DNA of 64,000 bases from positions 4,478,900-4,542,899 of the forward strand of contig OZ026546.1 in the NCBI GenBank assembly GCA_964020155.1. Reading direction: 5' to 3'. Made by a program: the position numbers and the translations under genes. Below, in pieces: positions 52,268-62,293 of the stretch. The notes beneath the pieces were generated by a model. The model was not told where the DNA came from. It saw only the letters and a list, made by a program, of their open reading frames with translations, and made no database searches. This stretch comes from Chondrilla cf. caribensis (Eukaryota; Porifera; Demospongiae; Chondrillida; Chondrillidae). Position 1 is the stretch's first letter. Each line of letters starts with the position of its first letter.

Positions 52268-55200
52268 CTAGACAACACTTTATGTTCTTCCATGTTGTCT
52301 TTCTCTACACAATAAGACTCCCTACTACTGGTTGGAATATACATACACATTTTTCTATTACATCAGATTAGTACATAGTATTATTACATATTTGTAGTAG
52401 TAGGCAGCTACCCAAGCAGTTACTGCTTTATATATTATAGTACTGGGGACTTGGATTTTTAGACTAAATTATATCAAATTACCTAAGTAATTATAAATAC
52501 TTAATTGTTGCACAATTTGTAGCAAATTAATCAATTAATTATTTTACATGTGTCCACCTTTAGGTTGCTAGAAACTTGGGAGCCAATGTCAACTTGACAT
52601 GCACATTTTGGGATAGAGACGAAAATGGTATGTGGGTATTATACCCTGAATCAATCCATTGATATATAATGCACTGTGTCAAATAAAGATAACAATTTTA
52701 TTTTTGTGCAGAGGGCAATGGAGATTGGAGCTCTAGAGGTTGTGTGCGTATTAATAATAACGAAGACCAGGAAAATGTTACTTGTCAGTGTGATCACCTG
52801 ACCAGTTTCTCCATTTTGCTCGTGAGTGTAAATATGCTATGTAGGCAATTGAAGGTAGTCCAGTAGTACCTGCAGACATGTTGGTGTAAAAGACCCACAT
52901 CAAGGTCAGTAAAAAATTTTAATACAGTGAATACTTTGTAATCTGCCGCAATTCTAATCTGGTGAACATGGTGGATTAAGATTGGCGGATGGAAGTGAAG
53001 ACTGGGTACTTGTATACAATGCTGTTTAATTGTGCAAATATTGTACTTCCTACCATATTATAATGGTGTTAATATACCATGCACATTGATTTACAGGATG
53101 TAGTACCAGAGACATCTACCCTGCCACCAATTGCTGACACCATCCTAACTGTTGTGTCCTACATTGGATCTAGTCTGTCTGTGATTGCCCTGGTTATAGC
53201 ACTGGTCACCTACCTTGCTGAAAAGTGAGTCTCTCCATCTAAGTTTGATTCACTCCGACTGTATTGCATGGGACTACGTATTCATTAATAATTATATGTG
53301 CAGGTTCTTTATCATAAACAATGCATGACACACATACTGTGATAGGCATCCATCTTCACAATAAACAAGATGAAATATGTATACTACGAAGATGCATTGA
53401 TACAAGTTACTATTACAGTATGTTGGAAATCAAAATGAATAATTGCATACCTTCCATGTCAAAATATTTAAGTTTTTTAGGTTATTTCGAGTTAAATTAA
53501 TAATGGATATAATTTTGAAAGTCACACTCAATTTGTTCATCATAAACTTACAACGAAACAGAGAATCTAATGTATATACACCAGACCTGGAGGAGGATTG
53601 ATGATATCTCTGCTTCTCTGTTATTCTCATTATCTGTTCTATTGTTTTCATGAAAATTGGCAAAACATCCACATCTGTGGGTAATTTCTGACACCTGAGT
53701 GTCTACGATTTAACATGATAATCAGGGAAGATCAAGGAAGAAAGGAATAAATTAACTTTAAGGACTATAATTTAATAATAATTTCATTATAAAATTTTTG
53801 TGATACTGTATTTCCTTCAGAACCATACACAAAGACCTCCACCAGAAGCTCCTCATCAGCTTGATGTTTGCTCTCCTTGGATTGTATGTGACCTTCATCA
53901 TATCTAACGCAGTGTCCTCCTATCAAGACCACCTACGAACCATCCCAGTGGTCTGTGGGATACTGTCAGCTCTACTGCACTACTTCTTCCTTGTCACCTT
54001 CCTGTGTATGGCAGCCATTGCCATCAACCTCTATCGGAAACTTGTTGTAGTCTTCAATGCTGAATTACAGAGCTATTTTCCTATAGCAGTGTCCATTAGC
54101 TGGAGTGAGTAAGAATTAAGTACATGTGATATTACAATAATATATGGCATGTCAAGTACATTACACGCTTTTTACTCCACCACTTTACACTACACAATGT
54201 AATGTTTCCTGTGTGTATTTTTAACCATTCAGTTGTTCCAGGATTCATTGTTGGATTTTCAGTTGCTCCTGACTATACGTATTACACAGGGGAACACATA
54301 TCCTAGTGAGTGATCAAAGTAATAAGATGCTAATGCCTTAATATGAAGTAAATGGATAGATATAAAATTACTATTATATCTCCCGTTGCCATGGTAACAG
54401 TAAATAATAGTTCTACATGGGGTTTAGTGGTGATGCAGTCCCACAAGCAGATGTACCACAGGATGGTGTCAATTAACCTACTATCACCTCTTTAACTTCA
54501 AAGTACATGTCATGATTTTTTGGCACAATACCTCAGGGGAGACAAGTTAGTTACCACCCATTTACTTGAGTGTCCATGAAATAGTTTGAACTTGGGTTTG
54601 CTTAGGGGAAACCGGGTAATTCTGGAGCAATCATGTAGCAGTGAAATAGAATGAAACAGATTGAAATGGTTGAAAAGCAAGACGTTTCGAACGCGAAGGT
54701 CTTCGTCAGTTACAATACTTGCTCAAGAATTACCCGGTTTCCCCTATCTAAGCCGTGGAAATCATGAGCCTCTACCAAATTATTGGGTCTGCCTCCCTTT
54801 CATATTCCACTTTGACTACTCTTTATATATACCTGTTTCATATTTGAGAACATCTTCAAGGTATATGTTTTGGTCCAGTATACAATTATTGAAATGGATT
54901 CAATCAAGCAATTATATTATATAGTATTATCCAGCCTCACTTTCAAACAGTGAAATTTTGTATTATTTATAATTGTATGCATTTTAATGCAATGTATGGA
55001 TGTGATATCAACATCATCGGAATCCAATTGTTTTGAATCACTATTCTCTGTCTTTCTTATATGCATACACATGATGGCTAAGAAAGAAATATTATTATTA
55101 ATATTCTCTATCTCTACTTTCAGCTGTCGAGCTCAGAGCTGGCCCTTCTATTTCGGTCTCATACTCCCTTTTGGACTCATTTACATCTTCAATACCGTTG

Positions 55201-55904
55201 TGTTCATCATCATCATTGTCAACTTCATACGAAGACCCAATGTACAGAAGGAAGCAGCTGGAAAATTCAAGAAATTGAAGGAGAACTTCTGGCTAACCAT
55301 TGGGCTGTCTATACTTCTTGGAGTATCGTGGATATTCGGATTGCTGGCCACTGCTGGACTACCAAACTACATTAGAATTCCCTTTGACATTGTCTTCAGT
55401 GTGCTAGCATCCTTTCAAGGTGTGTTCCTGTTTCTGCTTTACTGTGCGAGGTCTCCAGAATGCCGAAAACTGTGGAAGAACTGGATGTTGTGTAGATTCA
55501 CCAAGAGGTCCCAATCACCAGTTCCTGCAAGTGGCTCTCATCATACAAGATCTGCCACAGCTATGTCCAGTGGAAATGTGCTATCTCGCTTTTGCAGTAG
55601 AGTTGCATCAATGAACCAGTGCTTTGCCAGTCTGTTCAGACGGAAACAGAACAGTCTCACTTCAGCTGACTTTTCCAACTCAGTAATGCCACCTCCACCA
55701 ATGCCAACATCTCCTATTGAACTAGTGAGAAAGGATACTGCCATGTTGGGACAGTACGAGGATGAAATTGCTGAAAAAATAACCTTTCAATGCCAATATT
55801 CAGTGAACAACGTCTTCTGCGATGACCACACTAGCAAGGAGGGGACAATGATTGCAAATCCCACGGTTGCAAATGTGAAAGATGAAATTTCTACCTATCT
55901 TTAA
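37688..55904 (+). CDS. Gene C: adhesion GPCR with Calx-beta stalk
   Basis: This is the most complete gene of the window. It has a signal-peptide exon (start ATG 37726), a Ser/Thr exon, eight Calx-beta domains, an Ig-like domain, FN3, Ig x4, EGF, Ig, linker, SEA-like, HRM, GAIN, GPS, 7TM and an A-type tail, with a stop at 55902-55904. A 5' UTR exon is likely, because the signal exon follows an acceptor (TTACTAG at 37681-37687, stronger in gene D). All internal exon borders are GT/AG and phase-compatible. Calx-beta repeats on an aGPCR recall vertebrate ADGRV1, but the remaining architecture (Ig, FN3, EGF, HRM) is different, so I do not assign that name. No lesion was seen from the Calx-beta block to the stop. 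Confidence 0.87.
37936..38381 (+). pseudogene. Two eroded Ser/Thr repeat exons of gene C
   Basis: Stretches 37936-38098 and 38224-38381 match the 3' halves of Ser/Thr repeat exons ([34 protein letters not shown]). Their 5' halves are missing, the first lost in unrelated sequence and the second in a GT microsatellite. The acceptor-like sites available before the second (AG at 38223 and 38250) do not give the repeat's reading frame, so I treat both as pseudo-exons. Confidence 0.65.
38098..38222. repeat. (GT)n microsatellite
   Basis: GT tract abutting an eroded Ser/Thr exon. Confidence 0.95.
38399..38500. repeat. (GT)n microsatellite
   Basis: GT tract between the eroded and the intact Ser/Thr exon of gene C. 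Confidence 0.95.
38551..38787 (+). CDS. Gene C intact Ser/Thr repeat exon
   Basis: A 237-bp phase 1-1 exon after TTTTACATAG, encoding 79 residues that begin [10 protein letters not shown] and contain [16 protein letters not shown] and [13 protein letters not shown]. It is homologous to the 81-codon exons of genes B and D and forms a shortened mucin-like spacer after the signal peptide. Confidence 0.78.
39304..44367 (+). CDS. Gene C Calx-beta array: four three-exon units, eight domains
   Basis: Unit 1: 39304-39444, 39531-39863, 39964-40158. Unit 2: 40410-40544, 41177-41524, 41596-41796. Unit 3: 42118-42252, 42609-42956, 43063-43263. Unit 4: 43377-43511, 43736-44083, 44167-44367. Exon lengths are 135/348/201 in units 2-4 and 141/333/195 in unit 1, all divisible by three and phase 1-1. 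Each unit gives two Calx-beta domains: YNVSES...., [18 protein letters not shown] and [14 protein letters not shown], then [16 protein letters not shown] and [11 protein letters not shown]. The acidic DDDVYE and DED.LERDE motifs are the usual Ca2+ sites. In unit 1 the ordinary acceptor is changed (CAATAC at 39501-39506) and a downstream ACATGACAG acceptor gives the open, in-phase exon used here. Calx-beta domains bind Ca2+ and stiffen long adhesion ectodomains. Confidence 0.9.
44847..48815 (+). CDS. Gene C core ectodomain: Ig-like, FN3, Ig x4, EGF, Ig
   Basis: Exons: 44847-45152 Ig-like ([15 protein letters not shown]), 45299-45583 FN3 ([20 protein letters not shown]), 45702-45876 plus 46088-46221 split Ig, 46870-47151, 47278-47565 and 47802-48170 Ig, 48335-48460 EGF, 48540-48815 Ig. 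Every length equals that of the gene A counterpart where A is in the window. Sequence is closer to gene A than to gene B in the Ig pair (GNHTF-type strand, [26 protein letters not shown]), which agrees with the shared A-type 3' end. Confidence 0.9.
46590..46830. repeat. Degenerate TGTGAC tandem repeats in gene C intron
   Basis: Loose repeats of TTGTGACAA / CATGTGGC / AAGGTT lie in the intron before the Ig exon at 46870, matching 1050-1200 in gene A. Confidence 0.5.
48974..52821 (+). CDS. Gene C linker, SEA-like region, HRM, GAIN and GPS exons
   Basis: Exons: 48974-49059 linker with GRRRKRQI (convertase-like), 49435-49672 SEA-like, 49785-50035 HRM, 50297-50434, 50663-50757 and 51414-51822 GAIN, 52564-52627 and 52712-52821 GPS. 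The GPS is complete: [27 protein letters not shown], with all four cysteines and the HLT triad. Exon lengths are identical to gene A throughout. The intron 50758-51413 carries sequence related to the minisatellite at 12.5-13.1 kb, and 51823-52563 has a CA microsatellite. Confidence 0.9.
49190..49330. repeat. Degenerate TTGCAAC tandem repeat in gene C intron
   Basis: Counterpart of 3520-3655 in gene A: repeated (T)TGCAA(C/A) and (A)ACCATC blocks between the linker and SEA-like exons. Confidence 0.5.
50820..51270. repeat. Dispersed copies of the 12.5-kb minisatellite unit
   Basis: The stretch contains AAGCGCTGAGCACCTTTTAT, AGCTAATGGCCAAGG, GGCCTATAACCCCA and CAGACCTAGCTGGAGG, all recognisable in the A-B intergenic minisatellite. 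It lies in the second GAIN intron of gene C; the gene A equivalent is much shorter and lacks it. Confidence 0.55.
52216..52266. repeat. (CA)n microsatellite
   Basis: CA tract in the gene C intron before the GPS exons, at a position similar to 6412-6482 in gene A. Confidence 0.95.
53097..55904 (+). CDS. Gene C seven-transmembrane core and A-type tail
   Basis: Exons: 53097-53224 (TM1), 53821-54104 (TM2-3), 54233-54305 (TM4), 55124-55904 (TM5-7 and tail). Conserved features include [50 protein letters not shown] and [13 protein letters not shown]. The tail follows gene A ([18 protein letters not shown]) and ends TYL, which fits a class I PDZ ligand. The intron 54306-55123 carries a small MITE (54603-54747). 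Similarity to gene A continues through the 3' UTR to about 56.6 kb, where B-type sequence takes over. Confidence 0.92.
54603..54747. mobile_element. Short MITE, ~145 bp, with ~27-bp terminal inverted repeats
   Basis: GGGGAAACCGGGTAATTCT at the left is matched inverted at the right, extending through GAGCAA with one mismatch. TA flanks both ends, suggesting a TA target duplication as in Tc1/mariner-type elements. It is inserted in the TM4-TM5 intron of gene C. Confidence 0.7.
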
Positions 55905-56640
55905 CCATGTACACTTCTAAACCTGCCATTATGCAACTTAATGCCATTATTATTAGCAAGTAATTCAGTATCAGTAGGTGCAAGGCAAGCAAACTAATAT
56001 TTTTGACATAACATTAGCTCACACAATTTCTATAGATATCATTACATACATAATTGTATACATACATAACATATTATGTATATATACCTGTATACATAAC
56101 ATCAGTAGTGTGAATGTGCATTGATTTAGTACATTATCGCAAACAAAAGAAATGCTAATACTCTTATAGAGGGCATCCATGGTATATACTCCAAGGCCAC
56201 AGATATAATGTACTTACTTATTATTATGCTCACACAGAAAAGAGCTCTCATATTATATTATTATAATAATATTTCTAATCATTGCATTCTACATTACATT
56301 ACCCATTGATATGTACACTCACATTTGTGGTAATATACAACTTGTCACAGTGGACACTATGCAATGTACACAAAAATTATCAAATAAGGATATTATTACG
56401 AGTACAAGAAATGGTGGATGATAGTACCTGGATTACTTCTTAGTCATAATGATTACATGTACACACACACGTGTAATAATGTAATAATTTGATCAAATGA
56501 ATGGATATGTGGTATGGCTGATGAATGATAACCCATGCTTGGAGATCACATCCACAACGTACAATATAAATGTATCAAGACATATATAGTATTGCCTCAT
56601 ATCATCTTATCATACACTCAACCACTTTGTTATCAACCCT

Positions 56641-57072
56641 TTCGACAGACACAATCATAATGTAGCACAAACCTCAGCCAGCTTTTCTGATTCAGCACAT
56701 CCACCTACCTCAGAATCCATGCAACCAATTGAATTGGTGTATCAAGGTGAGAATCGTGGAGATGGGAACAAAGGAAATGAATACACTGAAACAATTAGCT
56801 TTCATGCCGAATATTCCATGAACAGCTACTATGCTGGGGTGACATCAGAGAGTGGAGAACCCAGAACCAAATATGATGTCTCAGTCTTGAGTTATTATGC
56901 CTGTTTACCAGAAGATGAGGGGAAACCAATGAAATTTGTGATGTAATAATTTCGTGTTATTATTATATGTAATAATATTATTGATAGTATTGAACATGGG
57001 AGTCGACACACAAGATCAGGAAAATTATGAGAACTGCGTTAGTGTCCAGGCAAGTCTCAAAAGACAGTATTG
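56641..57072 (+). pseudogene. Remnant of a B-type cytoplasmic tail downstream of gene C
   Basis: The stretch 56641-56946 is open and encodes a close relative of the gene B tail (SAHPPTSESMQPIELVYQGE; EYTETISFHAEYSMNSYYAG). A 1-nt loss near 56920 then shifts frame, an AT-rich insertion follows, and the end of the B tail (ENYENCVSVQASL) reappears up to TATTGA at 57067-57072. It has no TM part and no obvious donor to join it, so I treat it as a remnant; use as an alternative last exon is possible but not shown. Confidence 0.8.
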
Positions 57073-60000
57073 ATACTGCCATTCATGACAAAACTTAACA
57101 TAAGATACTTGGCATATATAGTTTATATACATAAAGGTTCCCATGTGGTATTATATCATGCATAATTATTATTACTGCATTACAATTATTAAAATTGTAT
57201 TTATCAAATTATAATGATTCTTTATAATTTTTATTATTAGTAATATTATTATTATTATTATACAGGATAATAATAATGTAATGTTAAAGACGAGTACCTG
57301 ACACAGATGTAATAATGATACATTTCAATTTACAAATACCTATTTGAACAACATGTAAATACATGCATACACGTTTACATGCACATATGAATATATGTGC
57401 ATTGTTTCCCCCAGAGAAAAGAATAAAGGGGGGGGGGGTCACTGTGGATGTTTTGATGTATAATTATCATATTGCTTTAACACTTAACACAAAATATTAT
57501 AAATCTCTAGACTATAGTAAACATTAAATTTGATAATAAGTGGTTCTACCTATTATTTAATATTGAAATGACTTAGGGGAAATACTAAATCATAGATAAA
57601 CTTTATTGCTACAAGACCTTACATTCTTTATTCTAACGAAAAAATTAGGTTGTCACAGAACACAGAATGGCAGGGGGAGCACCCTGGTACCCCCCTTTGG
57701 GGGAAACCCAGTATATACATACATTCTTTGGTTCCATGCAGCCTTATGGTAACAAACAAACACGTCAGTACCCATGTATGACTATTGCACGGTTGTATAA
57801 TACTCTAGTCATTATGTATATCTACTGTTATGTCAATAATATCCCTTGTCATCTCCTTTGCAGCTGTGTACTGCTTTGGGAGATGATACCGAGGCTGTGG
57901 TACATATGCATGCTGCTCGATACTTAGCAATAGCAAAATTGACACAAGTGAGAATACCAATGGATATAACGGATTAGTGAATGGGTGTCAAAAAGCAAGC
58001 ACAAATGACAGATATTATAACTAGATACAATATATTACATTATCATATCATAATTTAATAATGCCGCTACTAATACTATTACATACAATAAACGCCTAAC
58101 TCAGCGATTATAACAATAAATAATTCTTCCACTGATGTAGATCTTGGTACCCTGAGGATTCGGACGAATCCTAGTTGATACCATTTGCGGTCTGACACAA
58201 GTAGTCCATCACTCCATAACTGTCCAGACGACTGGTGTAATCATTGGATTCGTTCACTAAAGTAGGCTGCCATACAACATAGTGGTTCATCTGTGAGTTA
58301 TAACTAACGCAATCCGATCACATTCTAAGTGTACTATCTGCCACTTTGTCAAAAAAACTCGTTCGATGATGAAATGTTAGACTTGGGAACTGATAACGGC
58401 AGGTTTTTGGATTAGATAATTCGCTAAGATCTCGTCAATTCCATAGCTTGGCAGTGTGAATGTACAAACTCCATCTTATCCAACACGTGGCAGTGTTCAA
58501 AACGGAAGTCCGATTGTGGTTTCCGTTAAATTGTCCACGATGAAGTCATATATACGCATTCACCACGTATTATACATGACCTACACTCTCCTTATCCACC
58601 CATGCAGCTGATACTATAAGGCATACAAAGGCTCTTATAGGCGAATATTTGTGTTTATATTACAAATTGCCAGAACTGTTATCTTAAACAGTAAGGACCA
58701 TTTCTCATCGTGATAAGATGCAGGGACTTCATCATCCACCCATAACTATACCTATGGACCTTAGGTGCTTTCAAACACTATTCACATGTATAGAATATAC
58801 ATCCTTAGCCAGTTCTCAGTAAATATGGCTGAGTTGGTCTGGTGATGTGAAACTACTTATGACTTCCTGTGCTACTGCATGGCATGAGCTGCACTGTAAA
58901 TGGCTAATAAGTCTTCTAGGCCTAACTAAAGGACCTTGGATAGTTATTTTGAAGCAATAAGCACTGGATGCATGAATGGAGTCTAATCGCCTATATAGCT
59001 AGTCTAAATCCACATTTGGTGCTTGCTTTTAGTAAGCACCTCCACATTCTGAATATATGTTCTCAGACTGGTGACAGGAAAATGAGAATGAAGCATTGAT
59101 GCAGTTTGATCATGAACTGCCCATAGTCAGGCTATCTACCAATGTCATCTCTGTATTTGACTCATTGTGTACTAGCTGTAAACCACTAATTAAGGATACA
59201 CCTTGCTAGTCTGGCAAACTTAATGGGCAACATCCGTTCATGTTAGGGCATTTGCTCATGTTACCACATCCTTCCGGCTCCCACCAAAGTACAAATGGGG
59301 TATTCTTCAGTGTTGGGACAGAGCAGTAACACCAACACCTTCCTGATGTACAGATTGGTGGATAAATATTTTAAAATTAAAATTATTGTTGGTTTGCATA
59401 TGAATTAAACCAGAATAACAAACTAGACATTTGATTCATTCAAATGTAAGGTCTTAGACTGTGAATTTCATATTATTATTCCAGGCTTCTTGCTTACTGT
59501 GTCAACAAGGATTTAAAATTCTATAGCTATAGTAAAAATTCAGACAGCCTATGGTCGTGTGAATGGAAATGGAATACTCTTGTAATACTATACTGTACAC
59601 AGATATCCATTAACACGTAATAGAATGCGGGAATAGGAATGGTATAGCATCTGTGGGAGTGCATGCCAAATGCATTCCCTTGCTATTATATGATATGATG
59701 CCTATTATTACGATTTCAATTATACTAGTGTTATAGTCACTGCTGTTGATGTAGGGATGGTTCAACTTCTACAACAACAACTATCTGTACAACCTGTAGA
59801 ATCTGATGACCAGATAAGAGGGAGGAAATGAATGTGTCACCTTCATAATCCATATATCAGTGACCTAAACTCTTTAAATCAAAACTAGAACTAAAGCAAT
59901 TTCTATAGAGCACACCCCATGTACCATGTACATGTGCTATATTGTTGGCATATTTACGCATGAATGCCTGTACGTTGACTGTGTACTGTGTACCGTGTAT

Positions 60001-60787
60001 ATCTAGTGATTTATTTGCATGTGGCGAAAACAAAGCCGGATCATAGGTCCTGCCTCTACATATTATATTAATAAGCTATAGGCAACAAGACTGCATTATT
60101 GAGCACTATTTTGTAACTATTCATGTTGGAATAATGCCTGCATTGAGTACTTTCATGCAGACAGAAGAACATGATTGACCAATTTACCCTTGTGAACTAA
60201 CTTAAAGATGGAGTGATTTAAAAGATGTAATCATTAAAATACAACAAAAGTGACAGTCTTTACACTGATCATGATTTACACAATAAAAGTATCCATGCAA
60301 ACTCTACTGATGCAGACAGGTATACTTATCTACAAACCGAATGTCATGCCCCCTAATCATGATATTCTTGTACTTATGTAAACAATCAAAACCAACAATT
60401 TGAAAGTTTACTGACCAGAACCATGACATGCCATTGAAACCACCCACTGTACCTATTAGTCAAAAATAGCATGTTACATTATCCATACTGTAATATTATA
60501 TCATGCAGGCATCGATCTTTAAAAACCACAGGTTCTATATAGACCTAGTAAGTACCTAATAATAGCATTCTTAGTGAGAGATGTCAGGATCGTCCGGTGA
60601 AATACTCCTTTACACTTTTTGAGTTAGAAGTGCTTCACCTTATACAAAGGAAGTAAAGTGCTGATCCAGGATTGCAAATAATCGGTATTGAAATAATCTC
60701 TGCAGTGAGTACAATAAAAAGATAGTAAGTACCATATTAGGATACTGTTATGGTTCCTGTAGCAATATAATAATTATAACGCTTTAG

Positions 60788-61144
60788 TTAAAGTCGACAT
60801 TTGTTAAACTTCTTCAGTGTATTGTCCTGTACGCAATACGTATAGGGCTGAAAGTAGACTTTGCTTACGTAGTCGTAAGGTGGGTGGATTACACGACAGA
60901 AAAGGGAGACAATCGCGTGGTACGGAATAAGGGAAAGATGCGTGCGTTCCAATGAGCGCAAATCCTTTCTAGATCCTGGATTACATTTGAAGTGCTTAAA
61001 GATATTGACCCCTAAAACGGCCACGTTATCGATGTTCGTATTATAACGTCGGCAGAAAGTAGGAAGCGATCGGAGAAAGGGGCTGGCTACGCGAGATCCC
61101 CATTGGGAAAGGGCGCCATATTGCAATGATGACATAAAGACCAC
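60788..61144 (-). CDS. Antisense open frame, 118 residues, unknown (duplicated at 36.3 kb)
   Basis: A minus-strand frame containing SLPTFCRRYNTNIDNVAVLG, RTHLSLIPYHAIVSLFCR and KVYFQPYTYCVQDNTLKKFN. Its C-terminal ~85 residues align with the minus-strand frame at 36327-36579, including an indel of a whole codon, and both stop at the same place. No family is recognised. Conserved frame between duplicates hints at past coding, but the stretch also overlaps a CpG-rich candidate promoter. Low certainty. Confidence 0.3.
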   Translation of the reverse strand: MVFMSSLQYGALSQWGSRVASPFLRSLPTFCRRYNTNIDNVAVLGVNIFKHFKCNPGSRKDLRSLERTHLSLIPYHAIVSLFCRVIHPPYDYVSKVYFQPYTYCVQDNTLKKFNKCRL

Positions 61145-61280
61145 ATCCGCTTCGCATTACGTCATCATTACGTCGAGGGTGCATTCCTGTGGTCATCACA
61201 GGTTACCGTGTGGAATGCCGTTTGGGATACAACGCCTGAACCACCAATCACTATAATATGTACAAGTAACCATAACCGTA
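60830..61280 (+). promoter_or_regulatory. Candidate promoter region of gene D
   Basis: Counterpart of 36370-36810, with GGCGCCATATT and a CRE-like TTACGTCA at 61157-61164, followed by a second TTACGTCG. In this copy the distance to the signal exon is increased by the reverse-transcriptase insertion. Confidence 0.3.
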
Positions 61281-61382
61281 ACCCTACCCTAACCTCCGCA
61301 GATTTACTTTGCTCATCTGCTTGGATTGAACCTGATTTATCTTTAGGACACGCGAGCATTTGATTCTTAAAGAGTTAGGATG

Positions 61383-62093
61383 TTAGTGGAGGAGAACCAG
61401 AGAATCATGTCTCCTAAAATGGGGCAATCTGTCTCCCATGATTTTGAGGGCATCACACTTACTTGAAATAGCTGAGTCAATTGATTGGAGGCTACCTATT
61501 GGTGCACCTAAGAAAGATGCATGATTGGGGTGGACTGTGATTAAATCGGGGGCGGAGAGTAGAACATGAGACTCCAGAGGATTGGTGGCAATCAGCTCTG
61601 ATTTCTTAAGATTCAGACAAAGGCCCAAATGGGATGCTTCTTCTTGAATGGGGATATTATCATTCGATACTTCCAAGGCGTGCCCGCCGATCAAACCATT
61701 GTCTAAATAAAAGATCCTCAATTCTGACCGGAGCTTCCAAATTAACGAATGGATGGCTAAGCAGAATAGCAAAGGGCCCAGAGGATCGCCTTGTTGAATT
61801 CCTTCCCTAGACAACAGTGTGACCTCCTCATAGAAGAGGTGGGTACGTGAGGAATAGCAGCAGTGAACTAGGGGATAGAGTTCCGGCATGTGCTGTAGGG
61901 TGTCTTCCAAAACTTTGTCTCTCCTGATACTATTGAAGGCGTTTTGAAAATCGAGCTTCACTAGTACATAGTCAGATGGAATTTCATTAAGGAAGGTTCT
62001 AACACTGTCAATAGCAGCTTCAGCTACCAACTTTGTACCGAAGCCTAGCTGTCTGGGAGATAAGTAATCCTTCACCCGCTGATTATATATATA
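61383..62093 (-). pseudogene. Reverse-transcriptase fragment of a non-LTR-type retroelement
   Basis: A minus-strand frame of about 235 residues shows RT motifs in order: LSPRQLGFGTKL, VKLDFQNAFNSIRRD, GIQQGDPLGPLLFCLAIH, then YLDNG at the position of the catalytic Y.DD. The second catalytic Asp is Asn here, so activity is doubtful. There is no endonuclease, RNase H or 5' part; the frame begins in an AT repeat and stops after SLVLLH. It is a truncated, probably dead insertion in the C-D intergenic DNA and is absent from the B-C copy. Confidence 0.8.
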
Positions 62094-62293
62094 TATACAT
62101 TATTATATTACATATTACATATTGCATATTATTTTATTATATTATATTAATATTACTGTTCCCATAATAAATTATGACTAAGCATAGGAATAAAGTTATC
62201 AAAAAATTAGTTATAACCATAAAGTTCAACAAATTTGTTGCATGCAAGAATTTGTACAAACATGTCATTCTTTGTTGCTCTTTTACTTTCCAG

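Larger units (their letters stand above)
58077..61290. repeat. Segmental duplication, copy 2 (upstream of gene D)
   Basis: Collinear with 33584-36840, with the same landmarks in the same order. After about 61.29 kb the copies diverge because the reverse-transcriptase fragment lies here and not in copy 1, and they rejoin at the signal-peptide exon. Confidence 0.85.
55905..62293. other. C-D intergenic region
   Basis: Contents in order: A-type 3' UTR, the B-type tail remnant, an AT-rich stretch with a G-run (57428-57438), a segmental-duplication copy from 58077, a reverse-transcriptase fragment (61383-62093, - strand), and a short AT repeat before the gene D signal exon. Nothing else convincing was seen at 57.1-58.0 kb. 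Confidence 0.6.

Noticed and set aside
54661..54924. Plus-strand frame of 87 codons
   Set aside because: It spans the short MITE and intron sequence between TM4 and TM5 of gene C.
57421..57930. G-run and C/G-rich stretch with an 86-codon frame after the gene C tail remnant
   Set aside because: No homology to neighbouring genes, no splice-compatible partner; likely spacer.
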